DNA of 64,000 nucleotides, from assembly GCA_037133095.1 (NCBI GenBank), contig JBAXOT010000002.1:51023-115022 (forward strand), given 5' to 3'. Both the position numbers and the translations under genes were made by a program. This document shows, one piece after another, positions 7,838 to 16,858 of the stretch. The notes beneath the pieces were generated by a model. That model searched no databases. It was not told the DNA's origin and saw only the letters and a program-made list of their open reading frames with translations. This DNA is from CAIMZW01 sp037133095. Its GTDB lineage: Bacteria > Actinomycetota > Actinomycetes > Nanopelagicales > Nanopelagicaceae. Each line of letters starts with the position of its first letter. Within the stretch, counting starts at the first letter, position 1.

Positions 7838-8145
7838 AGTCCGAATTCTTCACGCCGTCCCTCGGGAACGAGAGTAAGAAATTCAGCGTTGTGCCGTTTA
7901 ATAACTTTGGGTACGTACGGGCAGTAGGGGAGAACATCAAAGTTCTTTGATTTCGCCTCTTTGAGTACGTGCATCACCAACTCCTCGGCTATGCCTTTTC
8001 CGCCAAACTCTGGGAATACCTCCGTATGGTTGAGCAATATAGAGTTACCTTGTAACTGGTAGGTCAAGAAACCTGCCAAGACTTCATCGACATAGATTTC
8101 GTAGCGAAGGCTCCCTGGATTTGCTCGGACCACGTTCAAATGCAT
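7834..8145 (-). CDS. GNAT-like N-acetyltransferase, small YjdJ/COG2388 type
   Basis: A 103-residue protein matching the small GNAT family: YEIYVDEVLAGFLTYQ, LNHTEVFPEFGGKGIAEELVMHVLKEAKSKNFDVLPYCPYV, then a C-terminal HNAE. The GGKGIA turn is the acetyl-CoA pyrophosphate-binding loop. Substrates of this compact group are mostly unknown. It converges on arsC with a 4-nt overlap and is not obviously part of the arsenic operon. Confidence 0.85.
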   Translation of the reverse strand: MHLNVVRANPGSLRYEIYVDEVLAGFLTYQLQGNSILLNHTEVFPEFGGKGIAEELVMHVLKEAKSKNFDVLPYCPYVPKVIKRHNAEFLTLVPEGRREEFGL

Positions 8146-8321
8146 GACTCCCTAAAATCGATCAATTACCGACGAAAATTGGTCGTGCCCCATTGCACTT
8201 AATAAGTTCATCATATGTGGTCGGATAAACGGCGTGGAGCTGCTCGGCATCGGTCCGAACATTTGGCGAAGTTTTGACACTGGCCGCCCTTTTCTCGGGT
8301 GGCGAATCTGACTAACATTTT

Positions 8322-9197
8322 ATGATGCAAGAATCGCTATTTACTCGCTCTAATGGTCAAATTGTTGCCTACTTTGATTACGGACAAAGCGACGATGTTG
8401 TTTTTTGGCATCACGGCACGCCTATGGCTGGTCCGATTTACCCAAATTTGAAGGCAAAAGCGGATGAAAATAGATTTCGAATCATCGAGATTGTTCGATC
8501 TGGTTATGGAAGCTCGACGGCGAATCCTGATCGCAGTGTCAATTCTCTTTCCAAAATAAATCTCGAAGTTGCGGATGCTCTTGGAATCGAGAAATTCGCC
8601 ATTTACGGAAACTCGGGCGGAGGTCCTCACGCGTTGGCAGCCGGTCATCTTTCCGGCAGCCGGTGTTTAGCTCAGTTGGTCATCTCAAGTTTGGCACCCG
8701 TGGATGATGCGAACTATGACTTTCTTGACGGGATGTCTGATGAGAACCGAGAGTGGTGGAGCCTCTTAAGACATGACATGGGCTCCTTTGAAGCCAAGTT
8801 ATCTGCGGAGGCTACAAACATGGCTACATATACTTTTGATCAAATTAAAGAGATGCTGGAAGGAGATCCAGAAAATCCAATTTCTGATGAATATATTTTG
8901 AACTTTCTAGCAAGACTTGAGTATTCGTTCACACAAGGATCCGCTGGCTTGAAAGAGGATCAGCTGGCTTTTGGAAAACCATGGGAATTTCTTTTGACGG
9001 AAATCTCGTCACCTGTACAGCTCTGGGCTGGGATGAAGGATGTTGATGTGCCACCGGCTCACGCTCGATACTTGAACCGAATGATTCCTAACTCAGATTT
9101 GCATGTCATTCCTGATAAAAATCATGACACTATTTCCATACCCGCAATTGAAAGCGGTTTTGCATGGTTACGCCAGATCTTCGACTCACAGTTTTAA
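8322..9197 (+). CDS. Alpha/beta hydrolase
   Basis: A 291-residue alpha/beta hydrolase: HHGTP oxyanion region near residue 30, GNSGGG nucleophile elbow with Ser98, GMKDVDVPPAH carrying the likely acid, and DKNHDT with the catalytic His. Two ATGs are adjacent. The second (8325) lies 6 nt after TAACAT (8313-8318) and would suit a leaderless mRNA; 8322 is listed as the longer alternative. It is a stand-alone gene convergent with ybaK. The specific reaction cannot be read from the sequence. The 176-nt gap before it holds a near-palindrome around 8159-8184 but no gene. Confidence 0.87.
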   Translation: MMQESLFTRSNGQIVAYFDYGQSDDVVFWHHGTPMAGPIYPNLKAKADENRFRIIEIVRSGYGSSTANPDRSVNSLSKINLEVADALGIEKFAIYGNSGGGPHALAAGHLSGSRCLAQLVISSLAPVDDANYDFLDGMSDENREWWSLLRHDMGSFEAKLSAEATNMATYTFDQIKEMLEGDPENPISDEYILNFLARLEYSFTQGSAGLKEDQLAFGKPWEFLLTEISSPVQLWAGMKDVDVPPAHARYLNRMIPNSDLHVIPDKNHDTISIPAIESGFAWLRQIFDSQF

Positions 9198-9225
9198 CCA
9201 AAAGTCGAAAAGGATTTCGCCCGAA

Positions 9226-9711
9226 TTAATCCCCAACAATCATTGGCCGGGCGCCGGTCACGAGGACTAATTCTGCAAAAGTAGTGGGGAACACCGCGTG
9301 CGGATGGCCTGCAGCAGCCCACACAACTTTGTAGTCATTCAACGCTTCATCGATAAGAATTGTTGCGGGGGAAATCCACCCAATTGGCGCTACGCCACCG
9401 ATAGAGAAACCCGAAACTTCTTTCACATAATCTGCATCGACGCGGTGCAGTTTCTCAACGCCCAAATGGGAAGCAACGAGGTGGGTGTCTACTCGATGTC
9501 GGCCGCTTGTGATTACTAACAAGGGAGAGTGATCTGGCAACTTGAAGACTATTGAAGAGGCAACTTGCCCAACCAATATATCTAAAGCATCCGCTGCCTC
9601 TTGGGCAGTGCGAGCGCTGTCGGAGAGAGCGCGAATATCCCCTGTAAGTCCAAGTTTGACTAAAGCAGATTTAACTCGTTGGACGTTTGCATTTCTAAGC
9701 ACGGCTTCCAT
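9226..9711 (-). CDS. YbaK/EbsC-family aminoacyl-tRNA deacylase
   Basis: A 161-residue YbaK/ProX-like domain protein. Visible hallmarks are QVASSIVFKLPD with the conserved Lys, RHRVDTHLVASHLG, DADYVKEVSGFSIGGVAPIGW, and the C-terminal AAGHPHAVFPTTFAELVLVTGA. These enzymes clear misacylated tRNAs such as Cys-tRNA(Pro) or Ala-tRNA(Pro). TAAAGT (9718-9723) ends 6 nt before the ATG, suggesting a leaderless transcript. It diverges from the MFS gene with a 54-nt shared promoter region. Confidence 0.9.
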   Translation of the reverse strand: MEAVLRNANVQRVKSALVKLGLTGDIRALSDSARTAQEAADALDILVGQVASSIVFKLPDHSPLLVITSGRHRVDTHLVASHLGVEKLHRVDADYVKEVSGFSIGGVAPIGWISPATILIDEALNDYKVVWAAAGHPHAVFPTTFAELVLVTGARPMIVGD

Positions 9712-9717
9712 GTCGGT

Positions 9718-9756
9718 ACTTTAGTGAGAATCAGTCTTTGGAAAATCGCCTAAAGT
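9718..9756. promoter_or_regulatory. Divergent ybaK/MFS promoter region
   Basis: On the minus strand TAAAGT (9718-9723) lies 6 nt before the ybaK ATG. On the plus strand TAAAGT (9751-9756) lies 9 nt before the MFS GTG. No clear -35 or Shine-Dalgarno sequence was found for either gene. Confidence 0.4.
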
Positions 9757-9765
9757 ACTGTAATT

Positions 9766-10980
9766 GTGATTATCGAATCCCTGACACCAGCAATTGAGCG
9801 AAAGCTCGCTATTCGGGCTCGAAATATGGTCTGGCTCAGTTTTATTCTGATGGGGATCGTGCTGATTGCATGGGTGCCAAGAATTCCCGAGATTAAACAT
9901 TCATTGTTACTTTCGAACTCGCAGTTTGGCTTTATCTTGGTTGGAGGTCCGCTGGGACTTTTGGCCGGTGCACAATTAAGCGGCCGTCTTATTCATCAAT
10001 TTGGAACCAAGAAAATTGCCTTCCTCTCCGGACCGCTGTCGTCCTTAAGCCTGGTTCTGCTCTCAAATGCACATTCGAGATGGACTTTATTCGGCTCACT
10101 CTTTGTTATGGGGTTTGGTTACTCGGGTATCGACAATGCAATGAATACCCAAGGTGTTGCAATCGAGCGAATCTTGAATCGCAAGTACATGTCCAGTTTT
10201 CATGGATGCTGGAGCCTTGGCGCGCTCTGTTCGACCCTGATTGGCGGCTTCTTAGCTCACAAGGTTTCCCCACATACCAATTTGTTAGGGATTGCCATCG
10301 TTACCTTCTTCGCTTTCATACCGCTGTTAAGCAATCTCTTGCCCAAATCCCTTGACGGTCATCGAGGGCATGAAGAAGGAATGTCGGCAAAGCTCGCATG
10401 GTTCGGTAAGGGAACTGGATTGATGTGGTTGATGGGAATAGGTCTTATCGGTTGCTTGATTCCGGAGGGTTCAGCGACAGACTGGGCCGGGATTTTGCTC
10501 CATGAACATATGCATATCGCGACTGGATTAGATGCCAGCGCTTTTGCTTGCTTCACCATCGCCATGATTGTTGGTCGATTTAGTGGCGACTGGCTCATGA
10601 TGAAATTCTCACCACAGCGAGTGGTAAAACTTGGCGGCTACATCGGGGGCGCTGCTTTCGGACTTGGAATTGCGATGGCAATTCCACTTTCAACGTCACA
10701 TCAGAAAGTGGCGTTGGTGATTATAAATATTGGGTTTGCTATCGCCGGTTTTGGGATCGCACCAATGGTTCCGGCTTTCGTCTCGGCGACCGGTCGCATC
10801 CCTGGGATTGCTCCCTCGATTGCGATCGCGCGGATTTCGGTAATAAGTCTCTTCTCGTATTACGTAGGTCCGATCGTTACCGGTGGGTTGGCCGATGCGA
10901 TTAATTTGCCAGTGGCTATGGCCTTTCCATCACTAGTTCTCATACTTACAGGTTATTTATCCCGAACGATTCGTTCATAG
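9766..10980 (+). CDS. MFS transporter
   Basis: A 404-residue major facilitator with about 12 membrane segments. The first half carries the loop GRLIHQFGTKKIAF, a variant of the MFS G-x3-D-R-x-G-R-R motif between helices 2 and 3. The second half has matching GRFSGDWLMMKFSPQRV. The arrangement resembles the YbjJ/fucose-permease branch. The GTG start is preceded by TAAAGT and no Shine-Dalgarno sequence. The substrate is unknown. It converges on the TauE gene with a 5-nt gap and no visible terminator. Confidence 0.88.
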   Translation: MIIESLTPAIERKLAIRARNMVWLSFILMGIVLIAWVPRIPEIKHSLLLSNSQFGFILVGGPLGLLAGAQLSGRLIHQFGTKKIAFLSGPLSSLSLVLLSNAHSRWTLFGSLFVMGFGYSGIDNAMNTQGVAIERILNRKYMSSFHGCWSLGALCSTLIGGFLAHKVSPHTNLLGIAIVTFFAFIPLLSNLLPKSLDGHRGHEEGMSAKLAWFGKGTGLMWLMGIGLIGCLIPEGSATDWAGILLHEHMHIATGLDASAFACFTIAMIVGRFSGDWLMMKFSPQRVVKLGGYIGGAAFGLGIAMAIPLSTSHQKVALVIINIGFAIAGFGIAPMVPAFVSATGRIPGIAPSIAIARISVISLFSYYVGPIVTGGLADAINLPVAMAFPSLVLILTGYLSRTIRS

Positions 10981-10985
10981 CGGAT

Positions 10986-11732
10986 TTATAAAAACCAAGT
11001 CTTGGCAAGTGAATACAGTGCAATAAGTATTAAGAGAGCGGCAAAAGATTTTCGTAAAATCGAGGTTGGAACTTTTACGCTGAAGTGTGAAGCAAAGATA
11101 GTGACAACTACAGCCGCAATTGCCATAGCAACAGGAATTGACCAGCGAATCTCATGCCAGATGGAATGGTGTGCGATGAAGGCGGTAAAGCAGTTCAAGG
11201 CAATAATGAGAAGTGATGTTCCGGCTGCTTTATTTTGCGGTGTGTTGTAAAAGAGAACCAGAATGGGAATTGCGAGAAATCCGCCGCCGATTCCGAACAA
11301 TCCAGTAATGGCTCCGATGATCAAAGAGATTGCAATCAATACTCCAACAGGAATTCGCCGTTCTGGGTCTGGTTTAACGGGACCCCGAAGCATGGAGAGC
11401 GCAGCGACAAAGAGAACTCCAGTGAAGCCAGTAACGATGACATCTCCAGAGAGATGTTTGGAGAGCACAGAGGCGCCCACATTGGTGACCAGACCAATGC
11501 CCCACACGGAGAAGGCATCTCGAAAGAGAATGTCTTTACTGCGAAATTTTGGAATCGTCCCAGCCAGCGCTGCGACAAAAACGATGGCCAGCGCTGCAGT
11601 TGTAGCGTGGCTGGGGGAGAAGTGAAATATGTAGAGCAGGATCGGAACCGAGAGCATCGCCCCGCCTGCCCCAACAAAACCAAGGACGGCTCCAATGAAG
11701 GCGCCGCTGGCGAGCGCTAGGGCAATATCCAC
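10986..11732 (-). CDS. TauE/SafE-family sulfite/organosulfonate exporter-like membrane protein
   Basis: A 248-residue membrane protein with about eight hydrophobic segments and the duplicated family motifs GAVLGFVGAGGAMLSVPIL near the N-terminus and GAITGLFGIGGGFLAIPIL in the second half. Family members move sulfite, sulfoacetate or similar anions. The real substrate is not indicated by neighbours. The 161 nt upstream (11733-11893) contain only the SOS promoter of the next operon, which faces away. Confidence 0.88.
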   Translation of the reverse strand: MDIALALASGAFIGAVLGFVGAGGAMLSVPILLYIFHFSPSHATTAALAIVFVAALAGTIPKFRSKDILFRDAFSVWGIGLVTNVGASVLSKHLSGDVIVTGFTGVLFVAALSMLRGPVKPDPERRIPVGVLIAISLIIGAITGLFGIGGGFLAIPILVLFYNTPQNKAAGTSLLIIALNCFTAFIAHHSIWHEIRWSIPVAMAIAAVVVTIFASHFSVKVPTSILRKSFAALLILIALYSLAKTWFL

Positions 11733-11856
11733 GGGGTCATAGTGCCAGTTATCGAATTTCGTTCTGGCTATTTGTCCCTTTTGCCCGATATTTCACGGAC
11801 TGTTTTACCAATATTCATCCGTTGGCAGACCGGGGGTCCGTCCCGATTTTGGCATC

Positions 11857-11902
11857 TTGCTACTGTCGGTAGAGGTGACTATCTTTCGAACATATGTTCG
11901 AA
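11857..11902 (+). promoter_or_regulatory. SOS promoter with LexA box
   Basis: TTGCTA (11857-11862), a 17-nt spacer and TATCTT (11880-11885) form a good promoter. The perfect 18-bp palindrome TTCGAACATATGTTCGAA (11885-11902) follows at once and contains the actinobacterial/Bacillus LexA consensus CGAACRNRYGTTCG. The box covers the expected transcription start and the first codons of the DUF6504 gene. Damage-induced expression of the whole operon is a strong inference. Confidence 0.88.
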
Positions 11903-12223
11903 TACTCCGTGAACCCAGACCAGCCTGCACCCACCCCCCAGGCTCGAGTTATCGCGCCCGAAGGCGAGCCGATTGAGTTCATGTACAAGGGTCGCCATTT
12001 TCATGTCCACGCCATTGTTTCGCGCTGGCGCGAATCTGGTGGCTGGTGGAATCGCATTGCTGATGGCAATCACCATCTCAATGAGAGCAACATTTTCGAT
12101 GACGGCGCTCGGGCAATCTGGCGAGTCGAAGCGGCCCCTGTTGGCGCCATGACCACCTTTGAAATTGAACGTGATGAGATCACCGGTACCTGGCTCATTC
12201 GTCCAACCTCACGTCCACTCTAG
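11894..12223 (+). CDS. DUF6504-like protein, first gene of the SOS operon
   Basis: A 109-residue protein. After a Pro-rich start it has PIEFMYKGRHFHVHAIVSRWRESGGWWNRIADG and WRVEAAP, resembling actinobacterial DUF6504 proteins commonly encoded beside dnaE2 or dinB. The ATG lies inside the LexA palindrome, about 8 nt after the -10, so translation would be leaderless; an internal ATG at 11980 is the alternative. There are no catalytic motifs, signal peptide or membrane helices. Location suggests an accessory role in translesion synthesis, unproven. It lies 17 nt upstream of dnaE2. Confidence 0.72.
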   Translation: MFEYSVNPDQPAPTPQARVIAPEGEPIEFMYKGRHFHVHAIVSRWRESGGWWNRIADGNHHLNESNIFDDGARAIWRVEAAPVGAMTTFEIERDEITGTWLIRPTSRPL

Positions 12224-12240
12224 ATCCGTATCCGACTGCC

Positions 12241-15200
12241 ATGAAGAGAATATCTATCTTTACTCACCTCCATATTTCTAGTGGCTACTCTTTTAAATAT
12301 GGCACGGCGCAACCTGCGCAATTAGTTGAACGGGCTGCGGAGTTTGGGATGACCTCACTCGCACTTACCGATCGCGATGGGATGGCTGGCGCGATTCGAT
12401 TCGCTCAGAGTTGTGAGAAGTTTGCAGTTCAACCCATTCTGGGCGTCAACCTCAGTCTTATTCATAAGAAATATCGAGTCACCATATTGGCGCAGGCCGG
12501 TAAATTGCCTTCGCTATATCGCTTAGTAACAGCCATAAACCTCGCCAGCGAAGCCAATCTTTTAACGTATCCGCTACTCGAACAATTTTCACAATATTCA
12601 GCCGACCTCTTGCTCTTACATGGTCCAGATTCGCAATTGGCTGCTGCTCTGGCTGCGCGTCGCGATGAAGAGGCCTTATCTATCTATAACTCACTGCGCG
12701 AACTCTTTGCTGACCAAGCGCTGGAATGTGTATCGCACCAGACAAAAGGTGATGGCGCATTCTCCACTCCGTTGGCGGCTCGGATGTTGGGATTTGCTCG
12801 TGATCATGCACTGCCAGCCATCCTTACTAACGCGGCCCGAATGCGCGATCGTGCTGATGGTCCGGTGGCGGATGTCCTTGATGCGACCCGCAATCTGGTT
12901 CCGCTGCATCATCGCCATGTACAACGGCAGAACAGCGAGGGTTATCTCAAAACCAGCCAACAGATGCATATGTTGGCCGATGAAATTGCCCGAGCCGCTG
13001 GCGAACGCAATGGTTTGACCTTGCTTGCTACCACCAATGATTGGGCACAGCGTTGTCTGCTCTCACCGCGACGCGATATTGGCATCGGAGAGATTCATTT
13101 GCCAGAACCATCAGTTGTGGGTGCAAAGAACCGCGAAGGGCTGGTTGCTCAGTTACGTGATCGATGCGAGGTGGGGCTACATCGCAGATATTCGGGTGCA
13201 GCATCCATAGCTGCGGCGACCCGATTGGAAGAGGAATTAGCCACAGTTCGAACCTTGGGGTACGAGTCTTACTTTCTTACCGTTGCCGATATAACGGATA
13301 TGGCGCGCGGTCGTGGGATTCGTGTCGCCGCCCGAGGCAGTGGCGCGGGGTCGTTGATCTGTCATCTGCTGGGCATCTCAGGGGTAGAGCCCATGACATA
13401 TGGGCTACTTATGGAACGTTTCTGCTCGCCGCTGCGAAATGAACTACCTGATATTGATATCGATGTTGAATCGGCTAGACGGTTAGAAATTTATAACGCA
13501 GTTTTTGAAAGGTATGGCGACCCCGATTGGAGCAAGCCGGGCAATAGTTCTCGTTGTGTCACCGTTGCTATGGTCGAGACTTACCGCGCTCGCCATGCGA
13601 TTCGCGATGTCGGTGCCGCTTTAGGAATTTCGCCGATGGAGATTGATTTAATCGCCAAGTCTTTGCCACATATTCGCGCTCGCAATATTGCTAAGGCGCT
13701 GGAGAATCTGCCCGAACTCAAGAGCCTTAACCTGACCACTCCGATTATGCGAATGGCAATTGAATTGGCTGGGCGATTGGATGGCTTGCCACGTCATCTC
13801 TCCATGCACCCGTGTGCAGTGGCGCTCTCTGACATTGGTTTACTTGATCGCGGCGCTGTGGAACGTAATGCCAGTGGTTATCCCATGATTGTTTTTGATA
13901 AAGATGATGTCGAGGCCATCGGTCTGCTCAAATTAGACATCCTTGGCGTTCGGATGCAATCTGCTATTTCCTATGCACTGCAGGAGATTGAAAAGGTTGA
14001 TGGTATTAAAGTCGATATCGATGCGGTTCCATTAGATGATGGAAAAACATACGACTTAATAAAGTCCACGAGGACTTTAGGAATCTTCCAAGTTGAGAGT
14101 CCAGGCCAGCGCGAACTCGTTGGCAAGCTCGCCCCCGAGACTTTTACCGACCTCATTATTGATATCTCGCTCTTTAGACCGGGCCCAGTCAAGAGTGACA
14201 TGATCACGCCTTTTCTTAATTCGCGCCATGGCCAGCGAAAGCGAGTGAGCATTCACCCCAATCTTGACGAGGTACTTCGAGAGACCGAAGGGGTTGTTGT
14301 TTTTCATGAACAGGTTATTCGCATTATTGCAATCATGACTGGAATAACTTTGGCAGAATCTGATGAACGCCGGCGACAACTTGGCACGATTGATGGGCAA
14401 CAAGAGGTCTGTGATTGGTTCTATCCAGCAGCACTGGCCCGTGGCTATACCTACACTGTTGTTAACGAAGTCTGGGAAGTCCTACGCGCTTTTGCCTCTT
14501 TTGGTTTCTGCAAGGCCCATGCCGCTGCTTTTGCGCTACCGACATATCAATCGGCCTGGTTAAAGACTCACCACACCGCGGCTTTTATCGCCGGGGCTCT
14601 CACTCACGATCCGGGGATGTATCCCAAGAGGTTGCTCTTGGATGAAGCCAGACAATGGGGAGTAACTATTGCTGCCTTAGATATCAATCGATCTGATCGC
14701 ACCTATCGAGTAGAGCGAAGCGATGTGGCAACTCGTGCCCCATATATCGCACCGAATTTGCAGAGCACTGGTCCTTCATTAGAACTTCCCGATGCTCGCG
14801 GTTACGCCATTCGGATCGCTTTCGCAGATCTGCATGGCATCAGTGATGGCGAGATCGACAGCATTCTCGCAGGCCAGCCCTATGAAGATATTCCAGATTT
14901 TGTTCTCCGATCCGGCGCCAGCAGACCCAGTACCGAAGCGCTCATTCTTGTCGGAGCCTTTGATTCGTTGTATCAATCCAGTGCCAATATCAATCGCCGA
15001 GATTTATTACTTCACCTGCAAGATATTGGTCGACTTTCGGGCAATCAGAAACATCTAGGCGGATCACAGTTAACGCTTGGATTAACACCACCGCAATTGC
15101 TCACCAGCGGATTACCTGATCTCACTCCCAGCGAGCGAGTGCGTCATGAAATAGATGTTCTAGGCATGGATGTTTCGCATCACATGATGGAGTTCTACGG

Positions 15201-15561
15201 TGAATTTCTTAACCAGATAGGGGCCATTCGATCTTCAGACCTTATCCACCAACGCTCTGGAAGTTCGGTTCTTGTTGCTGGGGTCAAGGTTGCTCTCCAA
15301 ACTCCACCAGTACGTTCTGGGCGGCGCGTTATTTTTCTTACCTTAGATGATGGTTATGGGTGTAATGACGTGACATTCTTTGAAGATGTGCAACAAAGCT
15401 GTGCCGACCTTCTCTATCGTTCGAAGTTATTTCTTATTCGCGGCGTGATTAGAAGAACTGGACCGCGCGGCATATCGCTGCGCGCGAGTAATGCGTGGGA
15501 ACTTTCCGACTCTTATGAAAAGTGGCGTAATCTCGCAGTTTGTGAACCCATCAGTGGCTGA
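12241..15561 (+). CDS. dnaE2: Error-prone DNA polymerase III alpha subunit DnaE2
   Basis: 1106 residues. The N-terminal PHP domain begins with FTHLHISSGYSF. The polymerase domain keeps the catalytic aspartates in PDIDIDVESARR near residue 405 and KLDILGVRMQSA near 565, then SLFRPGPVKSDM, and a C-terminal OB-fold region ending near residue 1090. Its length and the presence of a separate replicative DnaE at 40.4 kb identify it as DnaE2, the alpha subunit used for induced mutagenesis. It is in a LexA-controlled operon between DUF6504 and dinB. The usual partners imuA' and imuB are not in the operon. Confidence 0.95.
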   Translation: MKRISIFTHLHISSGYSFKYGTAQPAQLVERAAEFGMTSLALTDRDGMAGAIRFAQSCEKFAVQPILGVNLSLIHKKYRVTILAQAGKLPSLYRLVTAINLASEANLLTYPLLEQFSQYSADLLLLHGPDSQLAAALAARRDEEALSIYNSLRELFADQALECVSHQTKGDGAFSTPLAARMLGFARDHALPAILTNAARMRDRADGPVADVLDATRNLVPLHHRHVQRQNSEGYLKTSQQMHMLADEIARAAGERNGLTLLATTNDWAQRCLLSPRRDIGIGEIHLPEPSVVGAKNREGLVAQLRDRCEVGLHRRYSGAASIAAATRLEEELATVRTLGYESYFLTVADITDMARGRGIRVAARGSGAGSLICHLLGISGVEPMTYGLLMERFCSPLRNELPDIDIDVESARRLEIYNAVFERYGDPDWSKPGNSSRCVTVAMVETYRARHAIRDVGAALGISPMEIDLIAKSLPHIRARNIAKALENLPELKSLNLTTPIMRMAIELAGRLDGLPRHLSMHPCAVALSDIGLLDRGAVERNASGYPMIVFDKDDVEAIGLLKLDILGVRMQSAISYALQEIEKVDGIKVDIDAVPLDDGKTYDLIKSTRTLGIFQVESPGQRELVGKLAPETFTDLIIDISLFRPGPVKSDMITPFLNSRHGQRKRVSIHPNLDEVLRETEGVVVFHEQVIRIIAIMTGITLAESDERRRQLGTIDGQQEVCDWFYPAALARGYTYTVVNEVWEVLRAFASFGFCKAHAAAFALPTYQSAWLKTHHTAAFIAGALTHDPGMYPKRLLLDEARQWGVTIAALDINRSDRTYRVERSDVATRAPYIAPNLQSTGPSLELPDARGYAIRIAFADLHGISDGEIDSILAGQPYEDIPDFVLRSGASRPSTEALILVGAFDSLYQSSANINRRDLLLHLQDIGRLSGNQKHLGGSQLTLGLTPPQLLTSGLPDLTPSERVRHEIDVLGMDVSHHMMEFYGEFLNQIGAIRSSDLIHQRSGSSVLVAGVKVALQTPPVRSGRRVIFLTLDDGYGCNDVTFFEDVQQSCADLLYRSKLFLIRGVIRRTGPRGISLRASNAWELSDSYEKWRNLAVCEPISG

Positions 15562-16777
15562 CAATTCTGCCTCGCCTCGCACCTCGCACCTCGCGACAAT
15601 TCTGCATGTAGATATGGATGCCTTCTATGCCTCTGTCGCCGAGAAGGATGATCCGACACTGCGGGGGAAAGCAGTAGTGGTCGGTGCTGGCGCTCGAGGC
15701 GTTGTTTTATCAGCTAATTATCAAGCCCGAAAATTTGGAATTCGTGCGGCAATGCCGGTCTCCAGGGCGCGACGAATGGCCCCTTCCGCAATTTTTGTTC
15801 CACCAGAGCACGAGCGATACAGCGAAGTCTCTTCTCACATTATGGAAATCTTTCGCTCGGTTTCGCCGTGGGTAGAACCGCTCTCGCTAGATGAAGCATT
15901 TATCGATGTAACTGGCTCAAAAAGATTGCTTGGCACTGGTCGCGAGATCGCTGCCAAAATTAGATCTCAAGTAGAAGCCGAGGAAGGAATTACTTGTTCG
16001 GTTGGCATCGCCAATTCAAAATTTATTGCCAAACTTGCCTCCGGACATTGCAAACCTAATGGCATGTTGGAAATTCCGGCAGATCGAGTTCTCGATTTTC
16101 TTCATCCGCTACCCGTATCCGATATCTGGGGAGTCGGACCAAAAACAAATGAAGAGTTGCTTCGGTTAGGTCTTCGTACTGTTTCAGATATTGCTCATAC
16201 CCCGCGCGAAACGTTGATTCGCGCGCTCGGCGAAGCCGCAGGCGCATCGCTCTTTGAACTAGCCTGGGGTCGAGATTATCGAGATGTAGCACCGGATGAA
16301 CCAGATAAAAGCATTAGCGCGGCCGAGACATTCGGTACTGATATAGATGATCCAGAGTTGATTTTGCGCGAGTTTCTGCGATTAACCGAACGCGCCACAT
16401 CAAGGCTTCGAGGCCGACAGATGTCTGCCAAAACAATAAGTATCAAAGTTCGCTTTGCTGACTTCCGCACCATTACTCGGTCGAAGACCCTTGACAGTGC
16501 CATTGATGGCACACAAGAGAGTTATGAAGTAGTGCGAAAACTTTACGAGGCGCTCAAATTGGATCGGGCGCGACTGCGATTGGTTGGGGTGAGTTTTGAA
16601 GGCTTGCGCGCCACCTCCGATTCTCATGAGCAGCTCTTTTTGGGTGAGCGCGAGAAGGGGTGGCGAGAAGCCGAAGCGGCTATCGATCAAGCCAGCGCCC
16701 GATTTGGTAAGGGCAGCGTCCGACCGGCGCGTTTAGTTCGACCTGGAACGGCGGAAAATCCAAAAATTGATGAGTAA
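15542..16777 (+). CDS. dinB: Y-family DNA polymerase IV
   Basis: About 411 residues. HVDMDAFYAS holds the first catalytic aspartates, SLDEAFIDV near residue 117 the second acidic site, and SDIWGVGPKTNEEL the helix-hairpin-helix; the little finger follows. Near the C-terminus QLFLG is a plausible sliding-clamp binding motif. Catalytic residues are intact, so this is an active polymerase rather than an ImuB-like scaffold. GTG starts at 15542 or 15554 both overlap the dnaE2 end; the first is listed. The N-terminal 20 residues are encoded by a short repetitive stretch and are unlikely to be conserved. Confidence 0.93.
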   Translation: MNPSVADNSASPRTSHLATILHVDMDAFYASVAEKDDPTLRGKAVVVGAGARGVVLSANYQARKFGIRAAMPVSRARRMAPSAIFVPPEHERYSEVSSHIMEIFRSVSPWVEPLSLDEAFIDVTGSKRLLGTGREIAAKIRSQVEAEEGITCSVGIANSKFIAKLASGHCKPNGMLEIPADRVLDFLHPLPVSDIWGVGPKTNEELLRLGLRTVSDIAHTPRETLIRALGEAAGASLFELAWGRDYRDVAPDEPDKSISAAETFGTDIDDPELILREFLRLTERATSRLRGRQMSAKTISIKVRFADFRTITRSKTLDSAIDGTQESYEVVRKLYEALKLDRARLRLVGVSFEGLRATSDSHEQLFLGEREKGWREAEAAIDQASARFGKGSVRPARLVRPGTAENPKIDE

Positions 16778-16858
16778 GTGCTTGATTTATCATGAATTTA
16801 ACCTGCGCCGAGGGAAGTTGGACTTTCTAACTTGCTGCGGCTGCTCTATTCTCTAGAC

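Noticed and set aside
8664..8684. A tRNA D-arm-like string (TAGCTCAGTTGGTC) on the plus strand
   Set aside because: It lies inside an intact hydrolase gene, and no acceptor, anticodon or T-arm can be formed around it.
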